Shown: piece by piece, positions 1 through 8,072 of the stretch
Layout: every line of letters starts with the position of its first letter
Position numbering within the stretch: the first letter of the stretch is position 1
DNA from: Solirubrobacter deserti
Lineage (GTDB): Bacteria > Actinomycetota > Thermoleophilia > Solirubrobacterales > Solirubrobacteraceae
Direction: 5' to 3'
DNA: 64,000 bases
Assembly: GCF_003344625.1 (NCBI RefSeq)
Contig: NZ_QPKJ02000006.1
Location: 310,001 to 374,000 of the forward strand
Notes under the pieces: model-generated
Databases searched by the model: none
What the model was told of the DNA's origin: nothing
What the model saw: only the letters and a program-made list of their open reading frames with translations
Position numbers and translations under genes: made by a program

Positions 1-1417
1 TGCTGAGGTTGACCTTCGGCTGGTAGTGTAAGACGAGCTCGTCGCGCTCGAGCGCGTGGCGCAGCTCCGCGATCAGCTGCAGGCGCTCGCGCGAGTGGCG
101 GTCGCGCGACGGATCGTAGCCCTGGAAGCCGGTGCGCGCGTCCTTGGCCTGGTACATGGCGACGTCCGCGCGCTGCAGCAGCTCGCTCGCGGTGGTGCCG
201 TGCTCGGGGTAGAGCGCCGCGCCGACGCTCGCGTCCATCACGACCTCGAGGCCGTCGACCTCGAACGGCGCCTGCAGGGCGGCGCCGATCTGGCGTCCGA
301 TGTCCGCGGCGTGCGCGAGGTTCGCCCCCGGGAGCAGGAGCGCGAACTCGTCACCGCCCAGCCGGGCCACCAGGCCGGCGTCGCCGACGGTGTGGTTCAG
401 GCGCTCGCCCAGCTTGACCAGCAGCGCGTCGCCCGCGTGATGGCCGAGCGTGTCGTTGAGGTCCTTGAAGCGGTCCAGGTCGACCATCGCGACCGCGAGC
501 CGGCCCTCGCCGGTGAGCTCCGCGCGCAGCCGCTCGTGGAACGCGCGCCGGTTCGCGAGCCCGGTCAGCTCGTCGGTCAGCGCCAGCGCGCGTGAGTGGT
601 GCAGCGCCGTGTTCTCCACGAACGTGAGCGCCATCCGCAGCAGCGCGGCGACGAGCGTCGCGGCGGCGAGCAGCACCGCGGCCGTGCTCGCGTTGTTGAA
701 GTGGTCGGCGACGAGCAGGCCGCCGGCGACGAGCGTCAGCACGCTCGGGGTGATCAGCGTGCGCCAGCCCACCAGCGCGACCCGGCGCGGCTGGAGCGCG
801 GGCAGCAGCGCGGCGGCCGCGATCAGCAGCGGCGACAGCAGGCCGAGCACCGGCACCCACAGCGGGCGCTGCTGGCCGGCGAACCCGGCCGACGCGTAGC
901 CGACGTCGGCGGCGACGTGCGCGAGCAGCCCCACGCCGAGCAGCAGCCACACCGGGCTCACGCGCCACCCGCGCAGCGTCACGGCGACGAGCACCATGAC
1001 CACCAGCATCACGTCGAACATCGGGTACAGCAGCGCGACCACGCTCGGCCAGCCGCCGCCGGTCGCCCGGTCGGCCGCCTCCCCGAGCACCTGCGTGACG
1101 ATCGCCGCGGCACCGAGCGCGCCGATCGCGGCGTCCAGCCAGAGCGCGGCGTTGATCCGCACGAGCCGCCGGCGCGCGAACAGCAGCGCGGCGGCGAACA
1201 CGGCGGGGAAGAACGCGAGCAGGACGCCGTCGGCGGGCGCGGGGAAGTTCGAGCCGCCGCCCGGCCATGCGAGCCAGACCGCGCCGACGGCCTGGACGGC
1301 CACCGCGATCCCGAGCGCCAGCCACGCGCCACGGTCGTCCGGCCGCCGCAGCGCGCGCACGAGCACCGCCAGGGCGGCGGCGAGGACCGGCAATCCGGCT
1401 ACGAGCACGAGGACCAC
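1..1417 (-). CDS. Membrane-anchored GGDEF-EAL protein, c-di-GMP turnover (3' end outside window)
   Basis: The N-terminal ~260 residues form about seven or eight hydrophobic helices, a putative membrane sensor. A GGDEF domain follows, with an intact GGDEF signature at residues 354-358 preceded by 'DLDRFKDLND'. At about residue 460 the frame reads 'LHYQPKV', the usual opening of an EAL phosphodiesterase domain, and then runs off the window edge. The intact GGDEF suggests diguanylate cyclase activity; whether the EAL half is active cannot be seen. The GTG at 1417 is chosen because it is the first plausible start in frame and the hydrophobic segment begins directly after it; no clear ribosome binding site precedes it. 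The gene is divergent from the TfoX gene. Confidence 0.85.
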   Translation of the reverse strand, partial: MVLVLVAGLPVLAAALAVLVRALRRPDDRGAWLALGIAVAVQAVGAVWLAWPGGGSNFPAPADGVLLAFFPAVFAAALLFARRRLVRINAALWLDAAIGALGAAAIVTQVLGEAADRATGGGWPSVVALLYPMFDVMLVVMVLVAVTLRGWRVSPVWLLLGVGLLAHVAADVGYASAGFAGQQRPLWVPVLGLLSPLLIAAAALLPALQPRRVALVGWRTLITPSVLTLVAGGLLVADHFNNASTAAVLLAAATLVAALLRMALTFVENTALHHSRALALTDELTGLANRRAFHERLRAELTGEGRLAVAMVDLDRFKDLNDTLGHHAGDALLVKLGERLNHTVGDAGLVARLGGDEFALLLPGANLAHAADIGRQIGAALQAPFEVDGLEVVMDASVGAALYPEHGTTASELLQRADVAMYQAKDARTGFQGYDPSRDRHSRERLQLIAELRHALERDELVLHYQPKVNLS

Positions 1418-1492
1418 TGGACCCCGAATCGGCCGGGACGCCGTGAAACTTGATGCTTTGGACGAGTGTTGTGACGCCGCGCCCCGCGTACG

Positions 1493-1861
1493 ATGCCGCG
1501 CATGGACCTGGCCGACCGCGTTCGCGAGGTGATCGCCGCTCACCCCGCCGTGGTGGAGAAGAAGATGTTCGGCGGGCTGGCGTGGATGCTGCAGGGCAAC
1601 GTGGCGGTGTGCGAGATGAGCACGGGCGGGCTGCTCGTGCGCGTCGAGCCGGAGGCGGTCGAGGCGCTGGTGCGCGAGCCCGGGGTGAGCACGTTCGCGG
1701 CGGCCCGGGAGGCAGTACCTGCGGCGAGCGCTCGATTTGTCAACCAGGAGTTGACGAAGCGAGCTCTCGGGCGGCCGCGACCAGCTCGCCGTGCACCGAC
1801 GGCGCGGCGGCCAGCGCGCCCGGCGCGTCGAGCGTCAGCGGCGCGCCCGCGTAGTCGGTGA
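1493..1861 (+). CDS. TfoX N-terminal-domain protein, apparently truncated at its 3' end
   Basis: The first ~66 residues match the TfoX/Sxy N-terminal fold: 'VREVIAAHP', then 'EKKMFGGLAWML', then 'VRVEPEAVEALVREPGVSTF'. Family members continue into a conserved 'MKGFVLV'-type strand and end near residue 100-110. Here homology stops at about base 1700 and the frame runs through an inverted repeat (1726-1768) into DNA antisense to the phosphatase gene, giving an Arg/Ala/Pro-rich tail with no family resemblance. It is either a degraded gene or a truncated protein with an artificial tail. A second ATG at 1502 is an equally good start, with TACGAT at 1489-1494 placed as a -10 for a leaderless message. 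Confidence 0.6.
   Translation: MPRMDLADRVREVIAAHPAVVEKKMFGGLAWMLQGNVAVCEMSTGGLLVRVEPEAVEALVREPGVSTFAAAREAVPAASARFVNQELTKRALGRPRPARRAPTARRPARPARRASAARPRSR
1726..1768. repeat. Imperfect inverted repeat (19-bp arms, 5-bp loop) at convergent gene ends
   Basis: The arms 1726-1744 and 1750-1768 pair at 16 of 19 positions around the loop CAGGA; the core is GTCAAC-CAGGA-GTTGAC. The stop codon of the inositol-phosphatase gene (1740-1742, minus strand) lies inside the left arm, and the truncated TfoX frame reads through the whole element. The position between convergent genes fits a bidirectional terminator, but there is no T-tract. A REP-type repeat insertion that truncated tfoX is the alternative. 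Confidence 0.6.
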
Positions 1862-2507
1862 CCACGGCGCCGGACGCGCGCGCGATCGCGTGGCCCGCGA
1901 CGACGTCGTACGGGTTGTTGTGGGCGAGCAGCATGCCCTGGATCGAGCCGGTCGCCAGCCACGTCCACAGCACGGCGGCCGAGCCGACGCAACGGAAGCG
2001 CAGCGCGCGCCGGTGCACGTCCATCGTCAGGCGCAGGTAGGCGTCGAGACGCTCGCCACCGCCCTGGTGGAACGCGTCACCCATGCCGACGATCGCCTCG
2101 TCGAAGCCGTCGACGTCCACCACCGCGCCGCCGTCGGTGCGCACGCCCAGGAACGGGAGGTCGATCACGCCCAGCACCGGCTCGCCGTCCTCGAGCAGCC
2201 CGAGCATCACGCCGCACAGCGGGCTGCCGGTGGCGTAGTTGATCGTGCCGTCGAGCGGGTCGGCGACCCACACGCGCCCGCGGTGCAGGTCCGCGCCGCC
2301 GCCCTCCTCGCCGTAGAAGCCGATCTCTGGCGTGGACTTCGCGAGCGCCGCCTTCAGCGCCGCCTCCGACGCGAGGTCCACCTCGGTCAGGAAGTCCTTG
2401 GCCGCCTTTCCGATCCGCGCCAGCGGCTCCCCGCGCCCGTCGCGCAGGACCGTGACCGCTTCGTCGACCGCCGCGTGCGCCGCGGCCCGCAGTTCATCCG
2501 TGCTCAC
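1740..2507 (-). CDS. Inositol monophosphatase family protein
   Basis: A 255-residue Mg-dependent sugar-phosphatase fold. Diagnostic motifs are present: GEEGGG at residues ~70-75, the metal-binding 'VADPLDGTINYA' (ligands in DPLDGT), and the C-terminal 'NNPYDVVAGHAIARASG' that corresponds to the family WDxAAG motif, with Asn/Pro/Tyr before the Asp. The family hydrolyses inositol-1-phosphate, histidinol-phosphate or similar monoesters; the exact substrate cannot be told. The GTG start at 2507 overlaps the stop of the upstream sigma gene (GTGA, 2504-2507), so translation is coupled to that gene. The stop codon lies inside the inverted repeat at 1726-1768. Confidence 0.88.
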   Translation of the reverse strand: MSTDELRAAAHAAVDEAVTVLRDGRGEPLARIGKAAKDFLTEVDLASEAALKAALAKSTPEIGFYGEEGGGADLHRGRVWVADPLDGTINYATGSPLCGVMLGLLEDGEPVLGVIDLPFLGVRTDGGAVVDVDGFDEAIVGMGDAFHQGGGERLDAYLRLTMDVHRRALRFRCVGSAAVLWTWLATGSIQGMLLAHNNPYDVVAGHAIARASGAVVTDYAGAPLTLDAPGALAAAPSVHGELVAAARELASSTPG

Positions 2508-3433
2508 CCCGGCAGCGTACGCGGCAGCTCGAACGGCTTCAGCGCCGGCCCGTAGAAGGTGACGATCTCGGCGACGAGGCCGTCCTCGATCCGGAGCACG
2601 TCGATCGACGTCAGCTCGTACGTGTCCATGCCCGGCTTGCGCAGGTAGTTGACGACCCCCGGCTGCTGGTTCGCGCGCCCCAGCGCGCACTTGAATGCGC
2701 CGAGCTCGGGCGAGCCGAACCCGCCACTGATCCAGCCCTCGACGACGACCTCGCGCCCGACGAGGACCTCGTCCTCCGGCGGCATCGAGAAGCGCACGTC
2801 CTCGCGCATGAGCGCCTTGAGCCCGCGCGCGTCGCCGGACTCGGTCAGCGCCATGTAGCGCTCGAGCAGCTCCCGCTCCTGGGCGCTGCCCGCCGCCGCC
2901 CACTCGCCGCGTTCTTTGGGCAGGTGCTCCTTGAGCACCGCGCGGGCCCGCTGCAGCGCGCTGTTGACCGCGGCCTCGGTCGTCTCCAGCAACTCGGCCA
3001 CGTCGCGCGCCCGCCAACCCAGCACGTCGCGCAGGATCAGCACGGCCCGCGACTGCGGCGGCAGATGCTGGATCGCGACCATGAACGCGAGCTCGATCGT
3101 CTCGCGCGCGAACACGTCCTCATCGGCCGGCGCGGCCGTGTCCGGGTACGGCTGCAGCCAGGTGATCTCCCCGTTCGGCGAAGGCGTCTTCGGCCGCTTC
3201 TCGAGCGCGTCCAGGCACGCGTTGGTCGCGATCCGGTACAGCCAGGCGCGCAGCGAAGCCCGCTGCGCGTACGTCTCACGCTTGCGCCACGCGCGCAGGA
3301 ACGTCTCCTGCGTGAGATCCTCCGCCTCCTCGTAGGACCCGAGCATCCGGTAGCAGTGGACGTGCAGCTCGCGACGGTGGCGCTCCACCACGCCGGCGAA
3401 CGCGCGCTCGTCCTTCAGTTCCGCAACTGTCAT
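2504..3433 (-). CDS. ECF RNA polymerase sigma factor with C-terminal SnoaL-like domain
   Basis: Region 2 is clear ('HRRELHVHCYRMLGS', 'EDLTQETFLRAWR'), followed by region 4 ('LPPQSRAVLILRDVLGW', 'TEAAVNSALQRAR'). The last ~120 residues form an NTF2/SnoaL-like domain ('LLERYMALTESGDARGL') that in ECF41/ECF56-type sigmas acts in cis to modulate core binding, so no separate anti-sigma is expected and none is adjacent. The ATG at 3433 gives a normal N-terminus and follows GAGAGG very closely; an in-frame ATG at 3466 is possible. It is divergent from the ABC exporter by about 60 bp and coupled downstream to the phosphatase gene, whose function may therefore be linked. Confidence 0.87.
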   Translation of the reverse strand: MTVAELKDERAFAGVVERHRRELHVHCYRMLGSYEEAEDLTQETFLRAWRKRETYAQRASLRAWLYRIATNACLDALEKRPKTPSPNGEITWLQPYPDTAAPADEDVFARETIELAFMVAIQHLPPQSRAVLILRDVLGWRARDVAELLETTEAAVNSALQRARAVLKEHLPKERGEWAAAGSAQERELLERYMALTESGDARGLKALMREDVRFSMPPEDEVLVGREVVVEGWISGGFGSPELGAFKCALGRANQQPGVVNYLRKPGMDTYELTSIDVLRIEDGLVAEIVTFYGPALKPFELPRTLPG

Positions 3434-3492
3434 ACCTCTCTGACGGGGTTCTGCCGGAAAACTCATCACCCTGCTAGAACGTCCCGCGCCAG

Positions 3493-4254
3493 ATGTATGC
3501 ACTTGCAATAAAAGACCTCGTCAAGCGTTACCCGACGGGCACGGAGGCGCTCAAGGGCGTCTCGCTCGAGATCGAGGAGGGCGAGTTCTACGGCCTGCTC
3601 GGGCCCAACGGCGCCGGCAAGTCGACGCTCATCCACTGCACGACGGGCCTCGCGCAGCCGACCTCGGGCGCGATCGAGGTCTTCGGCCATGACGCGATCC
3701 ACCACTACGGGGACGCGCGGCTGGCGGTCGGGCTCGCACCGCAGGAGCCGAACCTCGACTGGTTCCTCACGCTCGAGGAGTCGCTGGACTTCCACGGCGG
3801 CTACTTCGGGATGACCCGCAAGGACCGTCGCGAGCGCGCGCAGGAGCTGCTGGAGACGTTCAGCCTCAGCGACAAGAAGGACCAGCGTACGCGCACGCTG
3901 TCGGGCGGCATGAAGCGCCGGCTGATCCTCGCGCGGGCGTTGATGCACCGGCCCAAGCTGCTGATCCTCGACGAGCCGACCGCGGGCGTGGACGTCGAGC
4001 TGCGGCTCGAGCTCTGGCACTACGTGCAGCGCATCAACGCCGAGGGGACCACGATCCTGCTCACGACGCACTACCTCGAGGAAGCCGAGCAGCTGTGCAA
4101 CAAGATCGGCTTCATCAACGGCGGTGAGATCGTCGCGACCGGGACCAGCGCCGACCTCGCCCGCGAGTACGGCGTCACCAACCTCGAGGACGCGTATCTG
4201 AAGCTCGTCGGCCGCGGTGAGCTGTCGCGCGCGCACATCGGCAGCGAAGCATGA
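3493..4254 (+). CDS. ABC-2 type transporter, ATP-binding subunit
   Basis: A 253-residue cytoplasmic ATPase with Walker A GPNGAGKST at residues 37-45, signature LSGGMKRR, Walker B 'LLILDEPTAGVD' and switch His in 'TTHYLEEAE'. The sequence is of the ABC-2 (NodI/DrrA-like) class that drives export of drugs, lipids or polysaccharides. The stop overlaps the permease start (ATGA, 4251-4254), so the two subunits are made together. The substrate is not evident; no neighbouring biosynthetic gene helps. Confidence 0.93.
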   Translation: MYALAIKDLVKRYPTGTEALKGVSLEIEEGEFYGLLGPNGAGKSTLIHCTTGLAQPTSGAIEVFGHDAIHHYGDARLAVGLAPQEPNLDWFLTLEESLDFHGGYFGMTRKDRRERAQELLETFSLSDKKDQRTRTLSGGMKRRLILARALMHRPKLLILDEPTAGVDVELRLELWHYVQRINAEGTTILLTTHYLEEAEQLCNKIGFINGGEIVATGTSADLAREYGVTNLEDAYLKLVGRGELSRAHIGSEA

Positions 4255-5018
4255 GCCCCGCCCAGATCCGCTTCCTCACGCTCGTCCGGCGCGAGGTCAA
4301 CCGCTTCTTCAAGATCAAGCGCCAGACGGTCGGCGCGCCGCTGCTGGAGACGTTCCTCTACATCTCCGTGTTCGGCGCGGCGCTCGGGACGCGCATCGAC
4401 CAGCTGCACGGGGTCGACTACGTCGTCTTCATCATCCCGGGCCTGATCATGATGGCCTGGGCGACGAACGCGTTCTCAAACAACTCGTCCTCGCTGCTCC
4501 AGCAGAAGTTCCAGCGCTCGATCGACGACCAGCTGTCCTCCCCCGCGTCCCCCGTCGAGCTGCTGCTCGCGTTCTCGCTGGGCGGCTTCCTGCGCGGCGG
4601 GATCGTCGCGACGCTCACGTTCATCGCCTCGTCGATCCTGGTCGGCGTGCCGGTCGAGCACGTGCTCGTCCTGATCCCCGCGCTGTTCCTGGTCGGCTTC
4701 TTCTTCTCCCAGCTGGGCGTGCTCGTCGGCCTGCGCGCGGAGCAGTTCGACGACGTGAGCTTCTACCAGACGTTCATCCTGCAGCCGCTGATCTTCCTCG
4801 GCGGCGTCTTCTACTCGGCGACGCTGCTGCCCGAGCCGTTCGAGACGCTCACGCAGTTCAACCCGGTCTACTACATGATCGGGCTCGTCCGCTACGGGTT
4901 CATCGGCTACAGCGAGACCAACATCGCGCTGTCCCTGCTGTTTCTCACCGTCGCGGCGGGGATCCTGTTCACGGTCAACCTGCGGCTGTTCAACCGCGGG
5001 TACCGGCTGCGCGCATAG
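4251..5018 (+). CDS. ABC-2 type transporter, permease subunit
   Basis: A 255-residue integral membrane protein with about six hydrophobic segments and the ABC2-membrane arrangement: an N-terminal 'REVNRFFKIK' cytoplasmic stretch, first helices at ~residues 25-65, and the characteristic 'PLIFLGGVFYSATLLPE' followed by 'FNPVYYMIGLVRYGF' near the C-terminus. It partners with the ATPase encoded just upstream through the ATGA overlap. The combination is a half-size exporter pair that would work as a homodimer of each subunit. Confidence 0.92.
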   Translation: MSPAQIRFLTLVRREVNRFFKIKRQTVGAPLLETFLYISVFGAALGTRIDQLHGVDYVVFIIPGLIMMAWATNAFSNNSSSLLQQKFQRSIDDQLSSPASPVELLLAFSLGGFLRGGIVATLTFIASSILVGVPVEHVLVLIPALFLVGFFFSQLGVLVGLRAEQFDDVSFYQTFILQPLIFLGGVFYSATLLPEPFETLTQFNPVYYMIGLVRYGFIGYSETNIALSLLFLTVAAGILFTVNLRLFNRGYRLRA

Positions 5019-5039
5019 GTAGGTAGGCGGCGAGATATA

Positions 5040-5052
5040 GGCACCGGGTGCC
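5040..5052. promoter_or_regulatory. Perfect 13-bp palindrome upstream of ECF sigma gene
   Basis: GGCACC-G-GGTGCC lies 22 bp after the exporter operon and 37 bp before the sigma gene start, directly after an AT-rich GATATA. It could be an operator for the sigma gene or the stem of a weak terminator for the exporter genes. There is no T-tract, so an operator is slightly favoured. Confidence 0.35.
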
Positions 5053-5088
5053 GATGACTGGACGGGGCGCGCGCGGGACAGTGAGCAC

Positions 5089-5565
5089 GTGCTCCTGGAC
5101 CCAGAAACCGCCGCTGAACACCGCTCCCGCCTCGTCGACGTCGCCTCCTCGATCTGCGGCTCCCGCGCCCTCGCCGAGGACCTCGTGCAGGAGACGTACG
5201 CCCGCGTGCTGACCAAGCCGCGGCCGCTGCGCGAGGGCGCCGTCTTCCCCTACCTGGTCCGCGCGCTGCGCAACGTCGCCAAGGACCACTGGCGCGCCGA
5301 GCAGCGCCGCCCGCAGGTCATCGGCGATCTCGACCCCGAGGACCCGCGCCTGCGCCACGACCGCGAGCCGCACCACGAGGTCGTCGCGCAGGAGGTGTAC
5401 GCGCACGTCGAGCGGCTCCCGAACGAGTTCCGCGACGTCGTGAAGGCCGTCGACGTGCTCGGCCTGAGCTACGCGCAGGCGGCCGGGACGCTGCGGATCC
5501 CGCAGGGCACCGTGATGAGCCGCCTCTCCCGCGGCCGTCGCCGGCTCGCCTGCGCGATGAGCTGA
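5089..5565 (+). CDS. Small ECF RNA polymerase sigma factor
   Basis: 158 residues with region 2 ('SRALAEDLVQETYARVL', 'PYLVRALRNVAKDHWRAEQRR') and region 4 ('LPNEFRDVVKAVDVLGLSY', 'IPQGTVMSRLSRGRRRL'). The start is a GTG at 5089; no ATG lies upstream in frame. Size and layout are those of a minimal sigma-70 region 2/4 protein. No anti-sigma gene is adjacent, so its control is not apparent. Confidence 0.85.
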   Translation: MLLDPETAAEHRSRLVDVASSICGSRALAEDLVQETYARVLTKPRPLREGAVFPYLVRALRNVAKDHWRAEQRRPQVIGDLDPEDPRLRHDREPHHEVVAQEVYAHVERLPNEFRDVVKAVDVLGLSYAQAAGTLRIPQGTVMSRLSRGRRRLACAMS

Positions 5566-5644
5566 CTGTCGGTTTCGTCCAAGACGGCGCGAGCGTCGAG
5601 CGCGTACGGTCTTCTCCTGTCCGACCCGACCAGCTGGAGAAACG

Positions 5645-6217
5645 ATGCGTGAACTTGTCTACACCGGATTCATGTCGCTCGACGGCGTCATGGACTCGCC
5701 CGGGGGCACGGTCGAGGGCCACCGCAGCGGCGGCTGGGTCTTCGAGACCGAGTTCGTGCCGGAGGCCTACTCGCTCAAGGCGGAGGAGCTCGAGGAGACG
5801 ACGGCGCTGATGTTCGGCCGCCGCAGCTACGAGGCGTTCGCGCCGGTGTGGCGCGACTCGGCGGATCACGTCGGGTACAAGGAGCTTCCCAAGTACGTCG
5901 TCTCGAGCACGCTCGGCGAGGACGCGGTGATCGACGGCTGGGGCCCGATCACGATCCTGCGGTCCACCGAGGACGTCGCCGCGCTGAAGGCGCAGGACGG
6001 CGGCGCGATCTTCATCCACGGCAGCTCGGAGCTCGCCCGCACCCTCTCCGACGCCGATCTCATCGACCGGTACAACCTGCTCGTGTTCCCCGTTCTGCTC
6101 GGCGCGGGCAAGAGCGCGTTCAGCCGCGCCGACCGCGACAAGCTCAACCTCTCCGTGCGGGAGTCCGCGACGTACTCCAACGGCGTCGTCAAGCTCTGCT
6201 ACGACGTCAAGCGCTGA
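5645..6217 (+). CDS. Dihydrofolate reductase family protein (RibD C-terminal-like)
   Basis: 190 residues opening with 'VYTGFMSLDGVMDSP', the standard N-terminus of stand-alone RibD_C/DHFR-fold reductases, with 'ALMFGRRSYEAF' and a C-terminal 'LVFPVLLGAGKSAF'. Members of this group bind NADPH, but most have no proven substrate and it need not be a real folate enzyme. A strong GGAG lies 6 bp before the ATG. It is convergent with the AraC gene and overlaps it by 11 bp. Confidence 0.85.
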   Translation: MRELVYTGFMSLDGVMDSPGGTVEGHRSGGWVFETEFVPEAYSLKAEELEETTALMFGRRSYEAFAPVWRDSADHVGYKELPKYVVSSTLGEDAVIDGWGPITILRSTEDVAALKAQDGGAIFIHGSSELARTLSDADLIDRYNLLVFPVLLGAGKSAFSRADRDKLNLSVRESATYSNGVVKLCYDVKR

Positions 6218-6941
6218 GCGGGAGCTCCCGCCAGACGTGCTCGGGGTCGAGCGCGAGCGCACCGCCGACCCCGTCGCGCAGCTCGAGCGCGGTCCGCCCG
6301 ACGTAACGCCGCAACGCGCGCGCGAGATGCGGCTGGTCGTAGTACCCGAGCTCGGCGACGACGTCGTCGACGCCCTCACCGGCGATCAGCCGCTGCGCCG
6401 CGGCGCGGACCCGCTCGATCTGCCGCACCGCGCCCCGGCTCAGACCCGTCGCCGCCCGGAAGCGGCGCTCGAGCGTGCGGTCCGAATAGGCGGGCCGGGC
6501 GCCGCGCAACACGTCCGTGACCACGGGGTCACGGACCACCGCGCCGCGCCGGACCATGCGCGCGACGAGCGCCTCGGCATCGTCCGGGTGCGGCGTCTCC
6601 CAGCGGCGCCCGTCCAGCCAGAACGCGCGGCGCGTCACGCCGGGCAGGAGAATCCCGCTGTCCACCAGCGCCGGCGTGGCGACCGCGCGCAGCGACGTGC
6701 CGACCGCGAACTGGATACCGACGAAGCTCGCGTCCTCGGGCACGGGCGCCGTGCCGCTGCGCCGTTCCGGCCCGGTCACGGTCGCGTGCGCCGTCCCGTC
6801 CTGCTCCCAGAACACCAGGCCCCACGTCTCCGTCGCCACGGACGTCATCTCCGCGACCTGCTCGCTGCGGCACGTCCACACCGACGCGATCCACGGCGAA
6901 TCCGACAGACGGGTCTCGAACGTCAATCCCACGGGCGGCAT
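6207..6941 (-). CDS. AraC-family transcriptional regulator
   Basis: 244 residues. The C-terminal half carries the double helix-turn-helix of AraC proteins: 'YSDRTLERRFRAATGLSRG' for the first and 'VDDVVAELGYYDQPHLARALRRYVG' for the second. The N-terminal half lacks a clear cupin signature and would be the effector domain. ATG 6941 is preferred over the in-frame GTG at 6950; neither has a good ribosome binding site. It lies 23 bp downstream of the glutaredoxin gene and may be cotranscribed with it, which hints at a redox-related or small-molecule signal, but the target is unknown. Confidence 0.82.
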   Translation of the reverse strand: MPPVGLTFETRLSDSPWIASVWTCRSEQVAEMTSVATETWGLVFWEQDGTAHATVTGPERRSGTAPVPEDASFVGIQFAVGTSLRAVATPALVDSGILLPGVTRRAFWLDGRRWETPHPDDAEALVARMVRRGAVVRDPVVTDVLRGARPAYSDRTLERRFRAATGLSRGAVRQIERVRAAAQRLIAGEGVDDVVAELGYYDQPHLARALRRYVGRTALELRDGVGGALALDPEHVWRELPLSA

Positions 6942-6964
6942 CGTACGCACGGCTCGGGGCCGTG

Positions 6965-7231
6965 TCAGGCGGCGAGCCGCCGCGCCAACTCGCCCGACCT
7001 GTCGAGCCTGACGAGGTCGTCCGCACCGCCGATGTGGTGTTCGCCGATGACGATCTGCGGAAACGTGTCCGCGCCGAAGCGATCGCGGAGCTGAGCCCGC
7101 ATACCCGCGACATCATCCGCCGCGCCGATCTCGTGGATCACCGCGCCGTGGCGCCGCAGGCGCCGGCGGGCGCGGAAACAGTGCGGGCACATCGGCTTCG
7201 TGTAGAGGGTGACCGGCGCCATCGGACGCAT
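6965..7231 (-). CDS. Glutaredoxin-like thiol-disulfide protein
   Basis: 88 residues with the active-site CPHC at residues 15-18, the cis-Pro segment 'TFPQIVIG' and the C-terminal 'HIGGADDLVRLD', which together define the glutaredoxin fold. The dithiol site supports disulfide reduction; in an actinobacterium the partner is more likely mycothiol or NrdH-type thioredoxin reductase than glutathione, but that is inferred. ATG 7231 is chosen because GAGG lies 10 bp upstream; ATG 7222 is an alternative. Confidence 0.88.
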   Translation of the reverse strand: MRPMAPVTLYTKPMCPHCFRARRRLRRHGAVIHEIGAADDVAGMRAQLRDRFGADTFPQIVIGEHHIGGADDLVRLDRSGELARRLAA

Positions 7232-7400
7232 TGTGGGCGGTCCTCGCGGGATGCGCAACGCGGCGCTCGGCGCAAGCTGCAGCGGTCGCCGAACGGATCG
7301 CTCCAACGCGCGGCGGTCCGACGATTCAGGACGATGGCCGACAGGGCGACCGTCACCGCCAGGACGGGTTCACGCTGACGGGCGGACGACGCGGGGAAGC

Positions 7401-8069
7401 ATGAGGCGAATGGAGCTGCCCCGCTTCGAGGACCTCGCGGCGTCGACCGACGCGACGCTGGACCTGCTCGCACTGTCGATCGCGGCGGCGTTGAAGCCGG
7501 TCGACGCCACCCGCGCGCTAGCCACCCTGGACGCGCTGGGCGCGGAGGTCGGCCGCACCTTGAGCGCCTCGGAGCGCACGCCGCGCGCCGAGGCACAGGC
7601 GCTGACGCACGTGCTCGGGAGCCTCCACGGCTTCGCCGGGGACACCGAGGAGTACGACCGGCCCGAGAACTCGTTGCTCGACCGCGTGCTCGAGCGGCGG
7701 CGCGGGCTGCCGATCCTGCTCTCCACGGTGTACGTGGAAGTCGCGCGGCGGGCGGAGGTGCCGCTCGCCGGGGTCGGCCTGCCCGGCCACTACGTGGTCG
7801 CGCACTTCGGCGGGGAGCCGCCGCAGGTGCTCGACCCGTTCAACGGCGGCAGCGCGATCACTGATGCGCCCGCCGCGCTCGTGCGCCCGTGGTCCCCGCA
7901 CGAGACCGCCATGCGCATGCTCAACAACCTGGTCCCCGCGTTCCGGCGGCGCGGAGACCTCACGCGCGCGCTGCGCGCCGCCGAGATGCGGCTCGCGCTG
8001 CCGGCGGAGGCCGGCGAGCGCGACCGGGTTCACGCCGAACTGGTCGCGCTCCGCGCCGGCCTCAACTGA
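7401..8069 (+). CDS. SirB1-like transglutaminase-core protein
   Basis: 222 residues matching the SirB1/transglutaminase-like family: 'PENSLLDRVLERRRGLPILLSTVYVEVARR' spans the family core (only pieces are quoted here: 'RRGLPILLSTVYVEVA'), followed by 'GLPGHYVVAHF' and 'VLDPFNGG', then a helical C-terminal part resembling a TPR ('MLNNLVPAFRRRGDLTRALR'). The Cys-His-Asp triad of true transglutaminases is not conserved as such, and the family's biochemical role is unknown. GGGGAAG just before the ATG supports this start. Confidence 0.78.
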   Translation: MRRMELPRFEDLAASTDATLDLLALSIAAALKPVDATRALATLDALGAEVGRTLSASERTPRAEAQALTHVLGSLHGFAGDTEEYDRPENSLLDRVLERRRGLPILLSTVYVEVARRAEVPLAGVGLPGHYVVAHFGGEPPQVLDPFNGGSAITDAPAALVRPWSPHETAMRMLNNLVPAFRRRGDLTRALRAAEMRLALPAEAGERDRVHAELVALRAGLN

Positions 8070-8072
8070 GCG

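Noticed and set aside
450..1453. Long plus-strand open frames in the GGDEF region
   Set aside because: They are antisense to the GGDEF-EAL gene, composed of Arg/Gly/Ala-rich sequence without any motif, and arise from high GC in the codon third position.
1740..3017. Upstream extension of the inositol-phosphatase frame to 3017
   Set aside because: The extra N-terminal part is out-of-frame sigma-factor sequence; the GTG at 2507 in a GTGA overlap gives a normal family N-terminus.
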